Assembly (NCBI GenBank): GCA_003255065.1
Contig: QAOA01002976.1
Coordinates: forward strand, 456,985 to 520,984
Reading direction: 5' to 3'
DNA: 64,000 nt
Source: Cercis canadensis
Lineage: Eukaryota > Streptophyta > Magnoliopsida > Fabales > Fabaceae
Shown: positions 1 to 10,788 of the stretch, one piece after another
Numbering within the stretch: the stretch's first letter is position 1
How the letters are laid out: the number at the start of each line of letters is the position of its first letter
The notes under the pieces: model-generated
What the model saw: only the letters and a program-made list of their open reading frames with translations
Databases searched by the model: none
What the model was told of the DNA's origin: nothing
Program-made: the position numbers and the translations under genes

Positions 1-2684
1 ATGGTGAGTCCCTCAACCATTGGCCAAGAGTCTTCTCTACCAATTGGGTGAAATTTTCCACTAAACGCCTGCACTAAGTAACGCATAGAATATACTGGAT
101 CCACATAACTCCATGCATCCATACTAATAAAGGCACAAGCGGCAATCGCATGTGAGCAAGGAATATGAAGTGCCTGAAACCTATCACACCCGCATGTTCT
201 GTCATTTAAGTTAAGACGAAAAATTCGTCCACTTGCCCTTCCATTCAAGTCAAATGTCTCCTCTACTTCAAATGAGTCAGTATCTCTATCAAATAATATT
301 GGCCGGTGTGAAGACGAATAACGAGTGTTTTCACGCATCTTCTTTTCTGCATCTTCTGTCCACATTTGTCCACTCGCTAACTTCGCTCGAGTCATTTCTC
401 GTCGGTCATTATAAATGCGGTTCATTTTATGATACGTGGCTCTGACAATAACAGTAATAGGCATGTTGCAGACTCCTTTCAACGTGTCATTCACATTTTC
501 AGCAAGGTTGGTCGTCATTAAGCCATAACGTCTGTCATGAGTGTCCCCTTGTTGTGTCTATTTGATCGGCTCAATATCTCTTATATAATTCCACGATCGC
601 TCATCGGGACATTCACTATGTATCTGTGACATTATATCCTCAAATTTGGTAGACTCAAACTGCACATCTGTATAAAACGTTCAATATATATGTATTTTGT
701 TAAGAATATGTAATTATTTATAAAGACTAAATTTCTTACCAGCTCTGTAGATTTAGTGTTTCACATCAACATTCTTGAATGCGTTGTTCCAATTGCTCAC
801 AACGTGTCGCAAACAAAAAAAATGATGCGCCAATGGTGGCCGTCAACCAACTTCTGCATCTTCAATGGCTGCAATAATGCTAATATGGCGGTCTAAAATT
901 AAAGCCAAATTTATAATGCTCCCAATGACGTGCATTCTAACACGCGTTAAAAATCATAACCAAGCCTCTTTTGTCTCACCTTCCACAATAGCATAAGCTA
1001 AAGGTAATGGTGACTTGCTTCCATCTTGTGTTGTGGTGATGAGAAGAGTCTCACTATACTTTCCGTACAAAAAAGTGTCATCAATTTGCACAACTGGCTT
1101 GCAAAACCTAAATGCATCAATGCACGGTTTGAATGCCCAAAACACACGTTGAAATCTCTTCAACGTATTATCATATTGTGGTCTCCTAATCCATCGATCA
1201 TCCAAGCACCATTGTACGATAGTTCCAGGAGCACATTGCTCAAGTGCAGTTATCCACCTAGGCAACAAATTATAACTCTCATTCCAATCACCATACACTT
1301 ATGCGATTACTTTTTCTCTCGCAAGTCACGCTTTTCTATATGAAATTTGATATGAGAATGTGCTTTTTATGCACTCTTGTATCAATTTTATTGGCACATC
1401 GGCATTCTCTTGTACCAGCCTAATAATAGTTCTTGCAATCACCTTAACATCAAGTTCCCTGTGATCTTGTGTCATTCTTACATTTGTGCAAGTATGAGGC
1501 CCATTGTATTTTCATATTTTCCAAATTTTACTTTTCGTTCGTAAACATGTACGAAGTCGCCACATGCATCCATCGCCACTGTTTGAACATATCAAACTCA
1601 ACTTGTTAGGCTTAGACTCCTTCACATTAAATTGTTGATGCACATGAAGTGAGTATTGCTTTATAGCAAATTGAAGATCGTTTTTGCTTTCAAACTTCTG
1701 CCCAATGTGAAAATCTTCTCCTCTCTGCCATTGGCTGCATCATGTTACTTGTTCAGCATTGTCAACTATTTACATCACCTCCCAATGAACGTATCCATAA
1801 TGCGGTGGAAGTACCGCTTGTATTGGTGCAACGTGTTGTGCCCTCACAGGTATTGGTTCCTGTCTGAACGGGTCCACATTAAGATCTGACAAATCTTCTG
1901 TCTCCTCATCATCGCTTGATTCTGCAGTTCTTTGATCACCTTTTTCATTGTCAGTGATGTCAATTAGAGGATCTCCAGGTGAATTGCTACAACCTCTATT
2001 TTGTCGTTCATTCCCGAGTATATTGCTGCACCCTCTATTTTCATGCTCATCCCCAAGTGAATTGTTGCGACTTCTGTTTTCCCCTTCATTTGCACGATGA
2101 CTACATCCAGCTTCATATACTTTAATGCCGCTGCCGCGAACATCTAAACTAAGCCACGGATCAACATTTTCATATCCATGGAACCCTTCTGACATATGCA
2201 TTTGACTAAAAGTAGCCAAACCATATTAAAATTCACGTGAACCAATCTCCGATTCATAACACGGCTTCATTCTTGTCTCCAAACTATATGGAGGATAAGA
2301 ATAAAGATATGAACTTGGGCCAATTTCAACAATTTCAGGTTCACCTCTTTCTTCGGCAACATTTATATTTGTGATGTCCACATATATCTCAATTGGACCC
2401 AAACTAGAATGTTTAACATTACTCTCATACATCATTTCAACATCTTCATCAAATCACAATTCAAATGCAACATAAAATAATGGATTAACTGAAACTGGGA
2501 ATCTATAAGTTATTTTCTCAACTATTTGATTTGCTTGAAATCTCATCTTACTATGGATATGAAACTTTAATCTATCAAATCCACAAGTGTTCTTCAAATT
2601 TAACCCATAGATTGAAACTCTCTTACACATTACACCTTGGGAACTATTATATATCCGACCATTATGATGTATCAATATATGCAT
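1..2684 (-). pseudogene. Mutator-like (MULE) transposase, decayed, runs off left edge
   Basis: The minus strand reads as a MuDR-type transposase. An N-terminal acidic part lies at 2684-1770. A MuDR-type region follows at about 1500-1300 (motif HTCTNVRMTQDHRELDVK, then SYRKA). The catalytic domain occupies 1298-540 (FWAFKPCIDAF, IDDTFLYGKY, ending in IVEGETKEAW). A SWIM zinc finger near 215-60 reads CGCDRF then IPCSHAIAAC, the expected CxC...CxH pattern. The frame is interrupted by in-frame stops, for example before VYGDW at about 1299, after SYRKA near 1330, near 2454 and 2224, and twice around 770-870. Function would have been cut-and-paste transposition; this copy should be inactive. The family assignment is secure from motif order. 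The 3' end lies outside the window. Confidence 0.88.
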
Positions 2685-3084
2685 CTTCTTCCTAACATAT
2701 TTTTTTCAAACACAATTAGTATATATTAAAATTAATTAATTTTCTCTTCAATACTAATATAAAATTCATACTTTCAACTACAAATTAAAAATTAATAACA
2801 CATTTATAATAATACTATAACATTACTATTCCACTTAATATTATACAAAAGCTAATACAAGATTATAAATAAACGTACCTATAGAAGCTTAAACACTTTG
2901 CAAAAATTTGTAGAGCACCTTCAATTTCCTCAGCAAACTCTCAGCAATTACAAATTTTACTCAAAATTTGCAGTAGAAATGTCGTTAAAGAGGTGGCTAT
3001 TTATAGAGTCGTTCACGTTTTATCAGTGTTACTTCACGCTTTACTGCACAAAAGCATTAATAGGTAGGAGCCATTTTGAGGGTG

Positions 3085-3242
3085 GAACACGCTCTATCTA
3101 TAGAGCGTGTTCTTCTTGAACACGCTTTATCTATAAAGCGTGTTCCATTTAAATTTTTCTACGCCGTTTTTTGCAGATATTGGGAAATTATAATAAAAGG
3201 TGTTTCCTTTGAACCCGCTTTAGGAAGTGATAAAGCGTGTTC
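3085..3242. repeat. Two adjacent 28-bp palindromes plus a third imperfect one in the MULE leader
   Basis: Positions 3085-3112 and 3118-3145 are near-perfect palindromes with arms GAACACGCTCTAT and GAACACGCTTTAT (each paired with its complement). A looser version occupies 3211-3242. They lie upstream of the decayed transposase reading leftwards. The sequence on to about 3360 (ending GGTCAAATTGCCA) may be the terminal region of the element; that boundary is inference because the left end is outside the window. Confidence 0.7.
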
Positions 3243-3600
3243 TATACTGACCCAAAAAATATTAAAATATTCAAAACTGCCATTTCTTCGTAAATACTTT
3301 CAAAACTACCCATTTTAGGTATTTAGTTAGTGTAACTGTCCCATTTTGGTCAAATTGCCATATATTATATATGCAGAGTAAAATATCCACAATGATATTT
3401 TTCACCTTTTTTTTTTCTTTTTTTTAATATTTTTCTAGGATTTATTATGCAATGATTCTGAAGTGATCACTGATAAGCAATAATAAGGCATCCCTACCAA
3501 TTTTAACTCATCCTCTCTAATTCTCATTTTAAATCTCATTTTTGCAGATATAATCCCTTCCTCCCATAAAAAATAAAAAAAAAATAAAAAAAAATTAGAC

Positions 3601-4060
3601 AAGAACATGGTCATTTCATAAGGAAAAAGCAGATTTCAAAAATATGCAGATGATTGGAACTTGGAAGGGGAGATTTTCACATTTTTCTTTATTTTCTTTC
3701 TTTTTAATTGTATTTTATCAAACTAAAGTTTATTTATGTGATCTACTTTTTTTAATGGAAAAAATCTGGTTACCAAATTCAATAGTAAACAATCATTAAG
3801 AAATTTTTCTGTGAAAAAACATATCTTTATAAAGTAGTTTTTAATTAAATTTTCATAAAAAGAATAATATATCCTCTTATTTCTTTAATATTTGATTTCT
3901 TCTTAAAAATAATTGTTTTTTGATTGATTACGAAAACATTTTCGATAGACTATTTCACCAAAACAACAAGAAGAGCAATACATTTCTCAAACAAAACATG
4001 AAAACAAAAAAAGAAAAAAGCATGATACCCTTTCGACGTTAAACATCAGAAAAATTGGTT
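3601..4060. repeat. Copy 1 of a ~455-bp dispersed duplication
   Basis: This AT-rich stretch is almost the same as 7240-7690, including the shared run GATTACGAAAACATTTTCGA and the phrase ACAACAAGAAGAGCAATACA. Copy 1 ends just where the U2 promoter homology starts; copy 2 lies in the intron of the PSY-like gene. No coding potential is seen. The remaining sequence from 3360 to 3600 is AT-rich with no feature I can support. Confidence 0.85.
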
Positions 4061-4096
4061 ATTCATGATCAATAATGGTTTACATAATGATACAAA

Positions 4097-4147
4097 GTCC
4101 CACATCGAGTAAGGCAGTGAGAAAGAGGCAAGAAAAAGGTATAAAAG
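4097..4147 (+). promoter_or_regulatory. U2 snRNA promoter: USE and TATA box
   Basis: The upstream sequence element GTCCCACATCG at 4097-4107 matches the plant snRNA consensus RTCCCACATCG. The TATA box TATAAAAG is at 4140-4147, with 32 bp between the two elements, the spacing expected for Pol II-transcribed plant snRNA genes. The RNA starts 32 bp downstream of the first base of the TATA box. Confidence 0.93.
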
Positions 4148-4171
4148 AGGCTCTTGGTGATATGAACACTC

Positions 4172-4363
4172 ATACCTTTCTCGGCCTTTTGGCTAAGATC
4201 AAGTGTAGTATCTGTTCTTATCAGTTTAATATCTGATACGTGGGTCATTGGCCCACACGATATTAAATTAATTTTTTTAAGGGGTGGCCCATTAAAGTAG
4301 CTTGCTACTTGGGTTCACAAGCGTCGCCCATGCGTTGCACTACTGCAAGGGCCTGGCGCACCC
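4172..4363 (+). ncRNA. U2: U2 spliceosomal snRNA, copy 1
   Basis: The sequence starts ATACCTTTCTCGGCCTTTTG and contains the branch-site recognition region (GTGTAGTATCTG), stem-loop IIa/b, the Sm-site region ATTTTTTTAAGG, and stems III and IV. Length is about 192 nt to the terminal CACCC, against roughly 196 nt for plant U2. Stem III keeps self-complementary arms around AGTAGC-TT-GCTACT. It differs from copy 2 at only a few positions, mainly in stems III and IV, where pairing is largely kept. The promoter is intact. The usual plant 3' box CA-N3-10-AGTNNAA is imperfect here: AGTTCCAA at 4374-4381 carries one extra base. Exact 3' end is uncertain. Confidence 0.95.
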
Positions 4364-4381
4364 TAACAAAACTAGTTCCAA

Positions 4382-4976
4382 TTTTATGTTTCAGAGAATT
4401 GGAGGCATGATTGTTTGTATTCAATTTGTTGACCAAAATCCTAGCCAAGAGAACAAAAAGAAAAACTATGGATAGGAAGAAATCGATATTTTTCTGATCT
4501 TTTTGGATCCTTGCATTTATTAAAATTGATGGGAAAAGATTGGACCGTAAATTCTACTTCTTGGTGTTCTTTAAATTGATAATTATTTTTTTACAAATTA
4601 TTAGTGAAAATAATTACATTTATCAATTATTATTCATGTTAGAATTCCTTAAAATTAAATTTATGTGTAAAAAATTATATCTTAAGGTTTCTTAAAATTC
4701 CCAACACATTTTCAATGTGTTTCTATTTTTTTTTTTATGTNAATGTGTTTCTATTTTTTTTTATGTGACTCATATAATTGATCGAAACGATATTTAGTAC
4801 CTTAACCCTTTTACAAAGAAAGAGAAAATAAAATTTGAGTTATAGAAAACCATACAAATCATAGAAAATTTAATTTTTATTTTGCAAATAAATATTTATT
4901 TGGAATTTATACATTGCAAGCCTAAGAGCTAGAGATAAAGGTTGGCCGTCATTGTTTGGGAGCTTTTGCCAAGTGA
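4382..4976. other. AT-rich spacer with an N
   Basis: No gene or RNA is supported here. An N at 4741 is flanked on both sides by a repeated phrase (AATGTGTTTCTA then a T run and ATGT), suggesting unmerged contig ends. Confidence 0.6.
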
Positions 4977-7827
4977 TCATTTACCTTCCTTATCCCTCAC
5001 CCTTTTCTCTGTGCCTGAAATGGATTCACCTGCAACAATATATAAATTGTCCTCAATTTCTTTCCCACAAGAAGTGAAAATGCCTTTAATTTTTTTTTTT
5101 CCATTTAAAACCAAATATTCAAGTTAAGAATATGTGGAGAATGAACTCAACTTTTTTGAGAAATTCTTAAGCCATTTATGCTATTTGTATTTGTGCTCAA
5201 AATGGTTTTAAATTAAGAGTATTATCTTAGAATATTAAAGCTCCAATTGAAAATTTGGTTCTTACAAAAATGGAAAAAAGTTATAAGGTTGAGCTTCGAA
5301 GGATATATTATACAACACAAAATTAAGATAATTATAAGACAAAGGGTACTCACTTAGAGGGTGACAATAACATGGATCATATTTAGGGTTTGGGCCTGTA
5401 GGTCCATAGCCATTTGTCATCAGCTGCATCTCACTTATCGGAGGGTGACGATGACGTGGATCATGTTTTGGATTTGGGCCTGTAGGCCCATAGTCATTTG
5501 TCATCAGCTGCATCTCACTTATCTGGGGGTGACGATGACGACGTGGATCATGTTTAGAGTTTGGGCTTGGAGGTCCATAGTCATTTGTCTCTCGGCTGTC
5601 TGCAAGGTATCACCCAAATTACACTATACTTGTAAGGACATTGCCTTGGTATGATTCTTCGTTGGACAAGTTTTCTAGAAAATTGTATACATTCTATTGT
5701 TTGGTTCGAATAATGAAAGGTATTTTCTTGTTTTCTATACGAAAGAATAATAATCTTCAAAAACATTGTATATAAAAGAATGAGGATTCTATGATACTAC
5801 GTGAGTATGTTATACTATACTGATATGACAAGCATAAATAATTTTTATATTTTATTATATATAAATATAATTTATCTTATTTTCTAAAACAAATTTAAAA
5901 ACAGTTAACTTGTACACATGTTATTCACATATTGATTATTCTCATATAGTATGATATATTACAAAGTATCTAAGAAACTTCCATAAAAGAAAGGATTTTG
6001 AACCAATTTTTTTTAAATATTAAATACAACTTTTAAGTATATAGTATTGCTCCAAAAGTAAAAGAAAATAGTAGGAAAATTGGATCTGGAATTATATTGG
6101 TCTTCTATAGTTTGATCCATGGTATGCTAACTTAGTAACATTTGATAAGTTTAGCGATTTGTAATAAATATGGTAAAAAGAAAAAAAAGGTAAGCTAGTA
6201 AAATAGCAGCTAAGTGATTTCTGTGGTTAAAAAGAGAAAAAGAAAGCAAAGAAATGGTTTGGTATTACTTTTTGAAAGTGGTGTTGCTTTGTATTGGCTA
6301 GGCACCAAAAACCATATATAGTTAAACTTAAAAGCATTACCCAAAAAACATATTTTGGTAATGTTATTAAAAGCATTCCTTTAATAATTAGCTTATGCTT
6401 ATTAGAGAGTTGCTTTACGTTCTAAAAGTTCTTATACTTTTGAAAGTAGCTTTCTAAATATTGTAACCAAACCTTTTTTGTGATGACTTCTAAAAGTTGC
6501 TTATTAAAAGTAATTATGAAAAATTACAAGCACTTTTAGATGTGATATTAAACCAAGCCTAAAGTAGTAGATCTCCATTGTTTTTCTCCAAGTCGTNTAA
6601 AATAGCAGCTAAGTGATTTCTGTGGTTAAAAAGAGAAAAAGAAAGCAAAGAAATGGTTTGGTATTACTTTTTGAAAGTGGTGTTGCTTTGTATAGGCTAG
6701 GCACCAAAAACCATATAAAGTTAAACTTAAAAGCATTACCCAAAAAACATATTTGGTAATGTTATTAAAAGCATTCCTTTAATAATTAGCTTATGCTTAT
6801 TAGAGAGTTGTTTTACGTTCTAAAAGTTCTTATACTTTTGAAAGTAGCTTTCTAAATATTGTAACCAAACCTTTTTTGTGATGACTTCTAAAAGTTGCTT
6901 ATTAAAAGTAATTATGAAAATTACAAGCACTTTTAGATGTGATACTAAACCAAGCCTAAAGTAGTAGATCTCCATTGTTTTTCTCCAAGTCGTGCTTAAT
7001 ATTGATGCGCAAATTTTGTTAGAGTAAACCTCTATCTTGATTCTCTACGGATAGGGGTCATTATCGATTGTAATATGTCTTGACACAGAAATTTTAATAA
7101 ATGAAATTATGGTATATATAAATAAAAGTAAAAAAATCAAACGGTCTGTGGCCGAGTAATATTTAAGTTGTATTTAAAATTTGTAGATTTTGTATTGGAA
7201 CAAAACTTTTATATATATATCATCATTTTATAAGTAAAAAAGCAGATTTCAAAGATATGCACATGATTGGGAAGGGAGATTTTCAAAACAAAAGAAAAGG
7301 TGGATGTCACATTTTTCTTTTTCTTTTCTTTCTTTTTATTTGTATTTTATCAAACTAAATTTGATCTATGTGATCTACTTTTTTATGAAAAAAATCTTGT
7401 TACCAAATTCAATAGTAAATAACCATTAAGAAATTTTTCTGTGAAAAACATATCTTTGTAAAATAGTTTTAATTGAATTTTTAAAAAAAGAATAATATAT
7501 CCTCTTATTTCTTTAATATTTGATTTCTTCTTAAAAATAATTGTTTTTTGATTGATTACGAAAACATTTTCGATAGACTATTTCACCAAAACAACAAGAA
7601 GAGCAATACATTTCTCAAACAAAACATGAAAANAAAAAAAAAAAAAAAAACATGATACCCTTTCGACATCAAACATCAGAAAAATTGAAAGCAATTTTTT
7701 AACAGGTTTGTATTTCAAAAGAATAACAGAAAGCATATATATTATTACCTTTGGGTATGTCCCTAGCAAAGCACATGATAGCTGAGGCAAGCAAAAGATA
7801 GAAGCAGAACCGGGCGATAGAAGCCAT
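4977..7827 (-). CDS. Secreted PSY-type tyrosine-sulfated peptide precursor with three tandem peptide units (spliced model)
   Basis: Exon 1 (7827-7749) encodes a signal peptide, MASIARFCFYLLLASAIMCF then ARDIPK, and ends at donor GTAATA. Exon 2 starts at 5599 after TTGCAG; the phase-1 junction joins to GAC. It encodes three units of about 28 residues: DYGPPSPNSKHDP, DYGPTGPNPKHDP and GYGPTGPNPKYDP, separated by HPQISEMQLMTN-like linkers. The PSY1 peptide family is defined by DYG....NPKHDP with a sulfated Tyr; PSY peptides are secreted growth signals. A strong donor GTGAGTA at 5353 can join in phase to acceptor TTGCAG at 5030, exon 3 being 5029-4977 with a charged tail (125 residues in all). 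Without that splice the frame runs to 5262 (138 residues). The third unit lacks the Asp before Tyr. The PSY assignment is by motif. Confidence 0.72.
5351..5590 (-). repeat. Three imperfect ~85-bp tandem repeats encoding PSY-like units
   Basis: Three head-to-tail copies share GTCATTTGT, TAGTCCATAG-like and GATCATGTTT blocks on the plus strand. All keep the reading frame on the minus strand, which argues that the array is protein-coding rather than simple satellite DNA. Confidence 0.9.
5782..5962 (+). mobile_element. MITE-like repeat, copy 1 (inside the PSY-like intron)
   Basis: Starts GATTCTATGATACTACGTGA and matches the reverse complement of about 15897-16079 along its length, including the shared blocks TTTTTATATTTTATTA and AAACAGTTAA. 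No clear terminal inverted repeats or target duplication could be defined. Confidence 0.6.
6199..6993. repeat. Tandem ~397-bp duplication around an N (likely assembly artefact)
   Basis: 6199-6596 and 6598-6993 are nearly identical, differing by a few substitutions and one-base indels, and are separated by the single N at 6597. It lies wholly within the intron of the PSY-like gene. Overlapping contig or haplotype ends are the simplest explanation. Confidence 0.85.
7240..7690. repeat. Copy 2 of the ~455-bp dispersed duplication
   Basis: Partner of 3601-4060. It lies between exon 1 and exon 2 of the PSY-like gene, with an N in an A-run at 7633. Homology stops where copy 1 changes into the U2 promoter. 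Confidence 0.85.
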
Positions 7828-7899
7828 CTCTCTTTCTTAATGATGTTTTGTGAATAATAGATTTGTTGTGAAATAATGCAAATTAAATGCATCTAGCAT

Positions 7900-7908
7900 T
7901 AATTTATA
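7900..7908 (-). promoter_or_regulatory. TATA box of the PSY-like gene
   Basis: TATAAATTA on the minus strand lies 73 bp upstream of the proposed start codon at 7827, leaving a 5' leader of about 40-45 nt. Confidence 0.55.
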
Positions 7909-7929
7909 GTTCTAAACTCCTGTAGATAC

Positions 7930-8290
7930 CTAGTTTTTAAGCCCATTACATTCAGGCCCATTTAGCCAAAGGCCCACATCATCAAAATCTTGTATATATC
8001 AATCATATCCTTTAACCCTCATCTATAAATAGTCTTCAGCAACAGGTATACGGACTTTTGCTTCCATTAGCATTTATACACTCTTTAACTCAAACCATCC
8101 TAATTTAAGCTTTAGAGTTTAAGTATCACTACCCGACTCTTAGTTTATTTGTTATTGTGCAGTCGGTACACTCTCAACCCAGTCTTGTCCATCTTCCAAC
8201 CTTCAGCTCAGATCAGACATCGTTAACTCCTTTCCAAACCTTACACCATAATCTTACTTTCCGGTCAATTTAGATACATGACAATTGGCA
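7930..8290 (+). mobile_element. Possible solo LTR
   Basis: The stretch has a TATA-like CTATAAATAGTC at about 8022 and ends near ACATGACAATTGGCACATAT, which resembles an LTR end followed by a primer-binding site. No internal region or coding domain follows. Boundaries are guesses. Confidence 0.35.
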
Positions 8291-8611
8291 CATATTACTG
8301 CACTTGAGTGTTATCACATTCTCTTTTGAATCTTAATTACTTACTGGTTTAAATTAGCTTTTGCTAACCAATAAACACTTTATCTCGATTAAAAAAAAAA
8401 TCATCTACTTTAAAAAAAAAAAGGATCAAAAACAACTGTTTTTGGCTCAGTAGATCATATTTTGTCATTAATGATTTAAACTTCTATTGTGAATCTAGGA
8501 ATGCCGACACTTTTTTTTTTTTCCTTATTTTAGATTCTTTTAAATTTATGACCTTTATGTGAAAAGCAATATGAAAAATGTTAAATGTAATTATTTAATG
8601 AGTAATTTTAG

Positions 8612-8784
8612 GTAGCTAATTTATTATTATTTTTCTAATAAACTTGTTATCAAATTGAGGTAGACTTAATTATAACTACCTTTGGATAAAATAAAATGGT
8701 AGAAATCACATATTCCTTTAAAGGTGGTTATAAGTATACCTCAATTAACAAGTTTGTCAAAAAAATATCTGATTACCTAGCATT
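8612..8784. repeat. Foldback (inverted-repeat) element
   Basis: AACTTGTTATCAAATTGAGG near 8642 is mirrored by CCTCAATTAACAAGTTT near 8738, and the flanking GTAGACTTA...ACTACCTTT is mirrored by AAAGGTGGTTATAAGTATAC. Outer TAGGTA...TACCTA pairs extend it. It could be a small MITE; no target duplication was identified. Confidence 0.55.
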
Positions 8785-10059
8785 TTCCTTATCTAATACC
8801 ACTAGTCAAACAATAGGAAGAATTGATTAATGGAATGGTATGTGTCTTCTGTTTTATTTAATAGATATACAGGTCAAATAAAATAGACATCAATCAAATA
8901 AAAAAATAAACATTACAAATCATTCTTATAGTAAATTTTATCTATACTATATATACCATTTGAAATATTTTTTTTAAGTAGTTTTGACTATAATTTTATG
9001 TTCAAACACGAAACCCATAAATCTTGAAGATATATGGCCTTAGGTTCACTCGATCACACGAACCATTGGGTGCCTAAAAGTTATATAATTTGTACATTAT
9101 ATGTGTATCACATTCAATAGCATTAATGCCATATTTATTCGGTAGGTATGTTGTAGTTATCATATATATTTGCTGGCCGAGTCATTTTGCATCGGAAAAT
9201 CCCATGGTATGTGTATCACATTTTTATAGCATTTTATAGAAAATCCCATAAGATATAGCACTGATATTTTTATAAATAGTAGTAAGCACACAACTAAAAG
9301 GGTGGCTAATCTTTTCACGCTTGTGTCCTCTTTCTTAATATATGGTTGATTAGTTATATAATTTACAATTGATATTTAAAAGTAGGTGACAATTGAGATC
9401 TAGTATAGAATTTAATATACTTCCACTATCAAATAGTTTTTTTATTTTTATTTTTTATAGAAAATAGATTTGATCCATCCAATCAATGGAGCAATAGCAA
9501 TATTACTCTTTCAATTTAATTTTTTCTTTCACAGGGTTAATTGTTTCATTCCTATACCAATGGAGTATCATATCATTGGAGCTGTGTTGTTATAGGAAAT
9601 TCATCTCATCAACACCGGATCCAAAAATTAATTCCAATTAATCCAAGTTCTAATTTAAAACAATTAAATTTTTTGACATGATTCAGATAAAAATTCTTTT
9701 TGACATGATTAATTTGCAGTTAAACTATGGGAATCAATTGGAAAAGCACTGATTATTGTTTGAGGATTATATTGAATGGCTGAGATTTTGAGAACACGCT
9801 AATAAGCACTTATGTGATTAATTAGGTCAAACAATTAGAAAATTACTTGACAATGTTTGTTTTATCAAGGGAGTGATTCTAGAAAAGTCCACCCTAACAA
9901 CATGCTTAGTAGTTTTCAAAGATTTACCTCACATTTAAGTATTGGAATTTTATGATGAAATACCAAGTACTTAACCATTAAAACCTTATGATACTTGATA
10001 AAGACCACTACCCCTACTACAGTAAAAGGGTAAAAATATTCTTACTTAAGTTATACATT
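8785..10059. other. AT-rich intergenic sequence
   Basis: No open reading frame, RNA gene or recognisable repeat could be supported in this stretch. Confidence 0.6.
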
Positions 10060-10300
10060 CTCCCCCACTAATGCACTTTACTCACTTTTTCTCATTTTTA
10101 CTCACCCACTCTCTCTCGGTCCTCCCTCTCTCAATACTTGACCCGCTCTCTTTTTTCCTCAATATCAAGTTAACTTGAGCGTCAAAGGTGACACAGAAGC
10201 TCTGGCTCCAACCTTCTAGCCGTGCTTCTCTCTTTGCAAGTTGTCGATTTTACCCTAACCCAGGCAACAATAGAACCTGAGTAATTAGGGTATGGTTTGA
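10060..10300 (+). mobile_element. LTR-retrotransposon fragment
   Basis: Contains AACTTGAGCGTC, a phrase typical of plant retroelement LTRs, followed by GGTGACACAGAAGCTCTGGC. A related fragment at about 35676-35750 has CTTGAGCGTCGGAGGTGGCG and GGAGCTCCGGC. No coding region is attached. Confidence 0.5.
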
Positions 10301-10788
10301 GGAAACAAAAAATTAAATACCTTATAAGACATCAAGAAAGAGTGGGATTAGACTAGACTCTATGTACATGTTTTTTAAGATTGTAATTAGATCTTGCTTC
10401 CTAAAATTTTAATAGTATAATAGTTTGAATAATTGGTGAACCAACCCCAATAAGTGATCCAATAAGATTTACTATTTTTCTTTGTGCCCCGTCGCCCCTT
10501 GTGCATTGGTACAGGGCATTCCTCGAGTACTTATTAACTATTAACTATTAATTAATCGATGAAAAATTGGATTTGTAACAGGAAACACATGAAATACTGA
10601 AAAATCTATTTCCATTCTTCCAATAATCTAGCCAAAGGCAATCACTTGTGTTTGCAAAAAACTATGTAAGCAATCATCAGGAACATACACAAATTTGAAT
10701 TTGTGACAATGCCTTGTCTTCAAAGCGGTTTTGAAAAGCCTCCAGCGCACGATTATTCATCGTCAATAATGGTTTACATACGAGAAAA

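Noticed and set aside
5361-5654. 97-codon plus-strand frame over the 85-bp repeats
   Set aside because: It is the opposite strand of the PSY-like exon; only the minus strand has a signal peptide exon, splice sites and a known motif.
7578-7892. 104-codon frame spanning the first PSY-like exon
   Set aside because: It is in a different frame, runs through an N in a homopolymer, and ignores the donor site.
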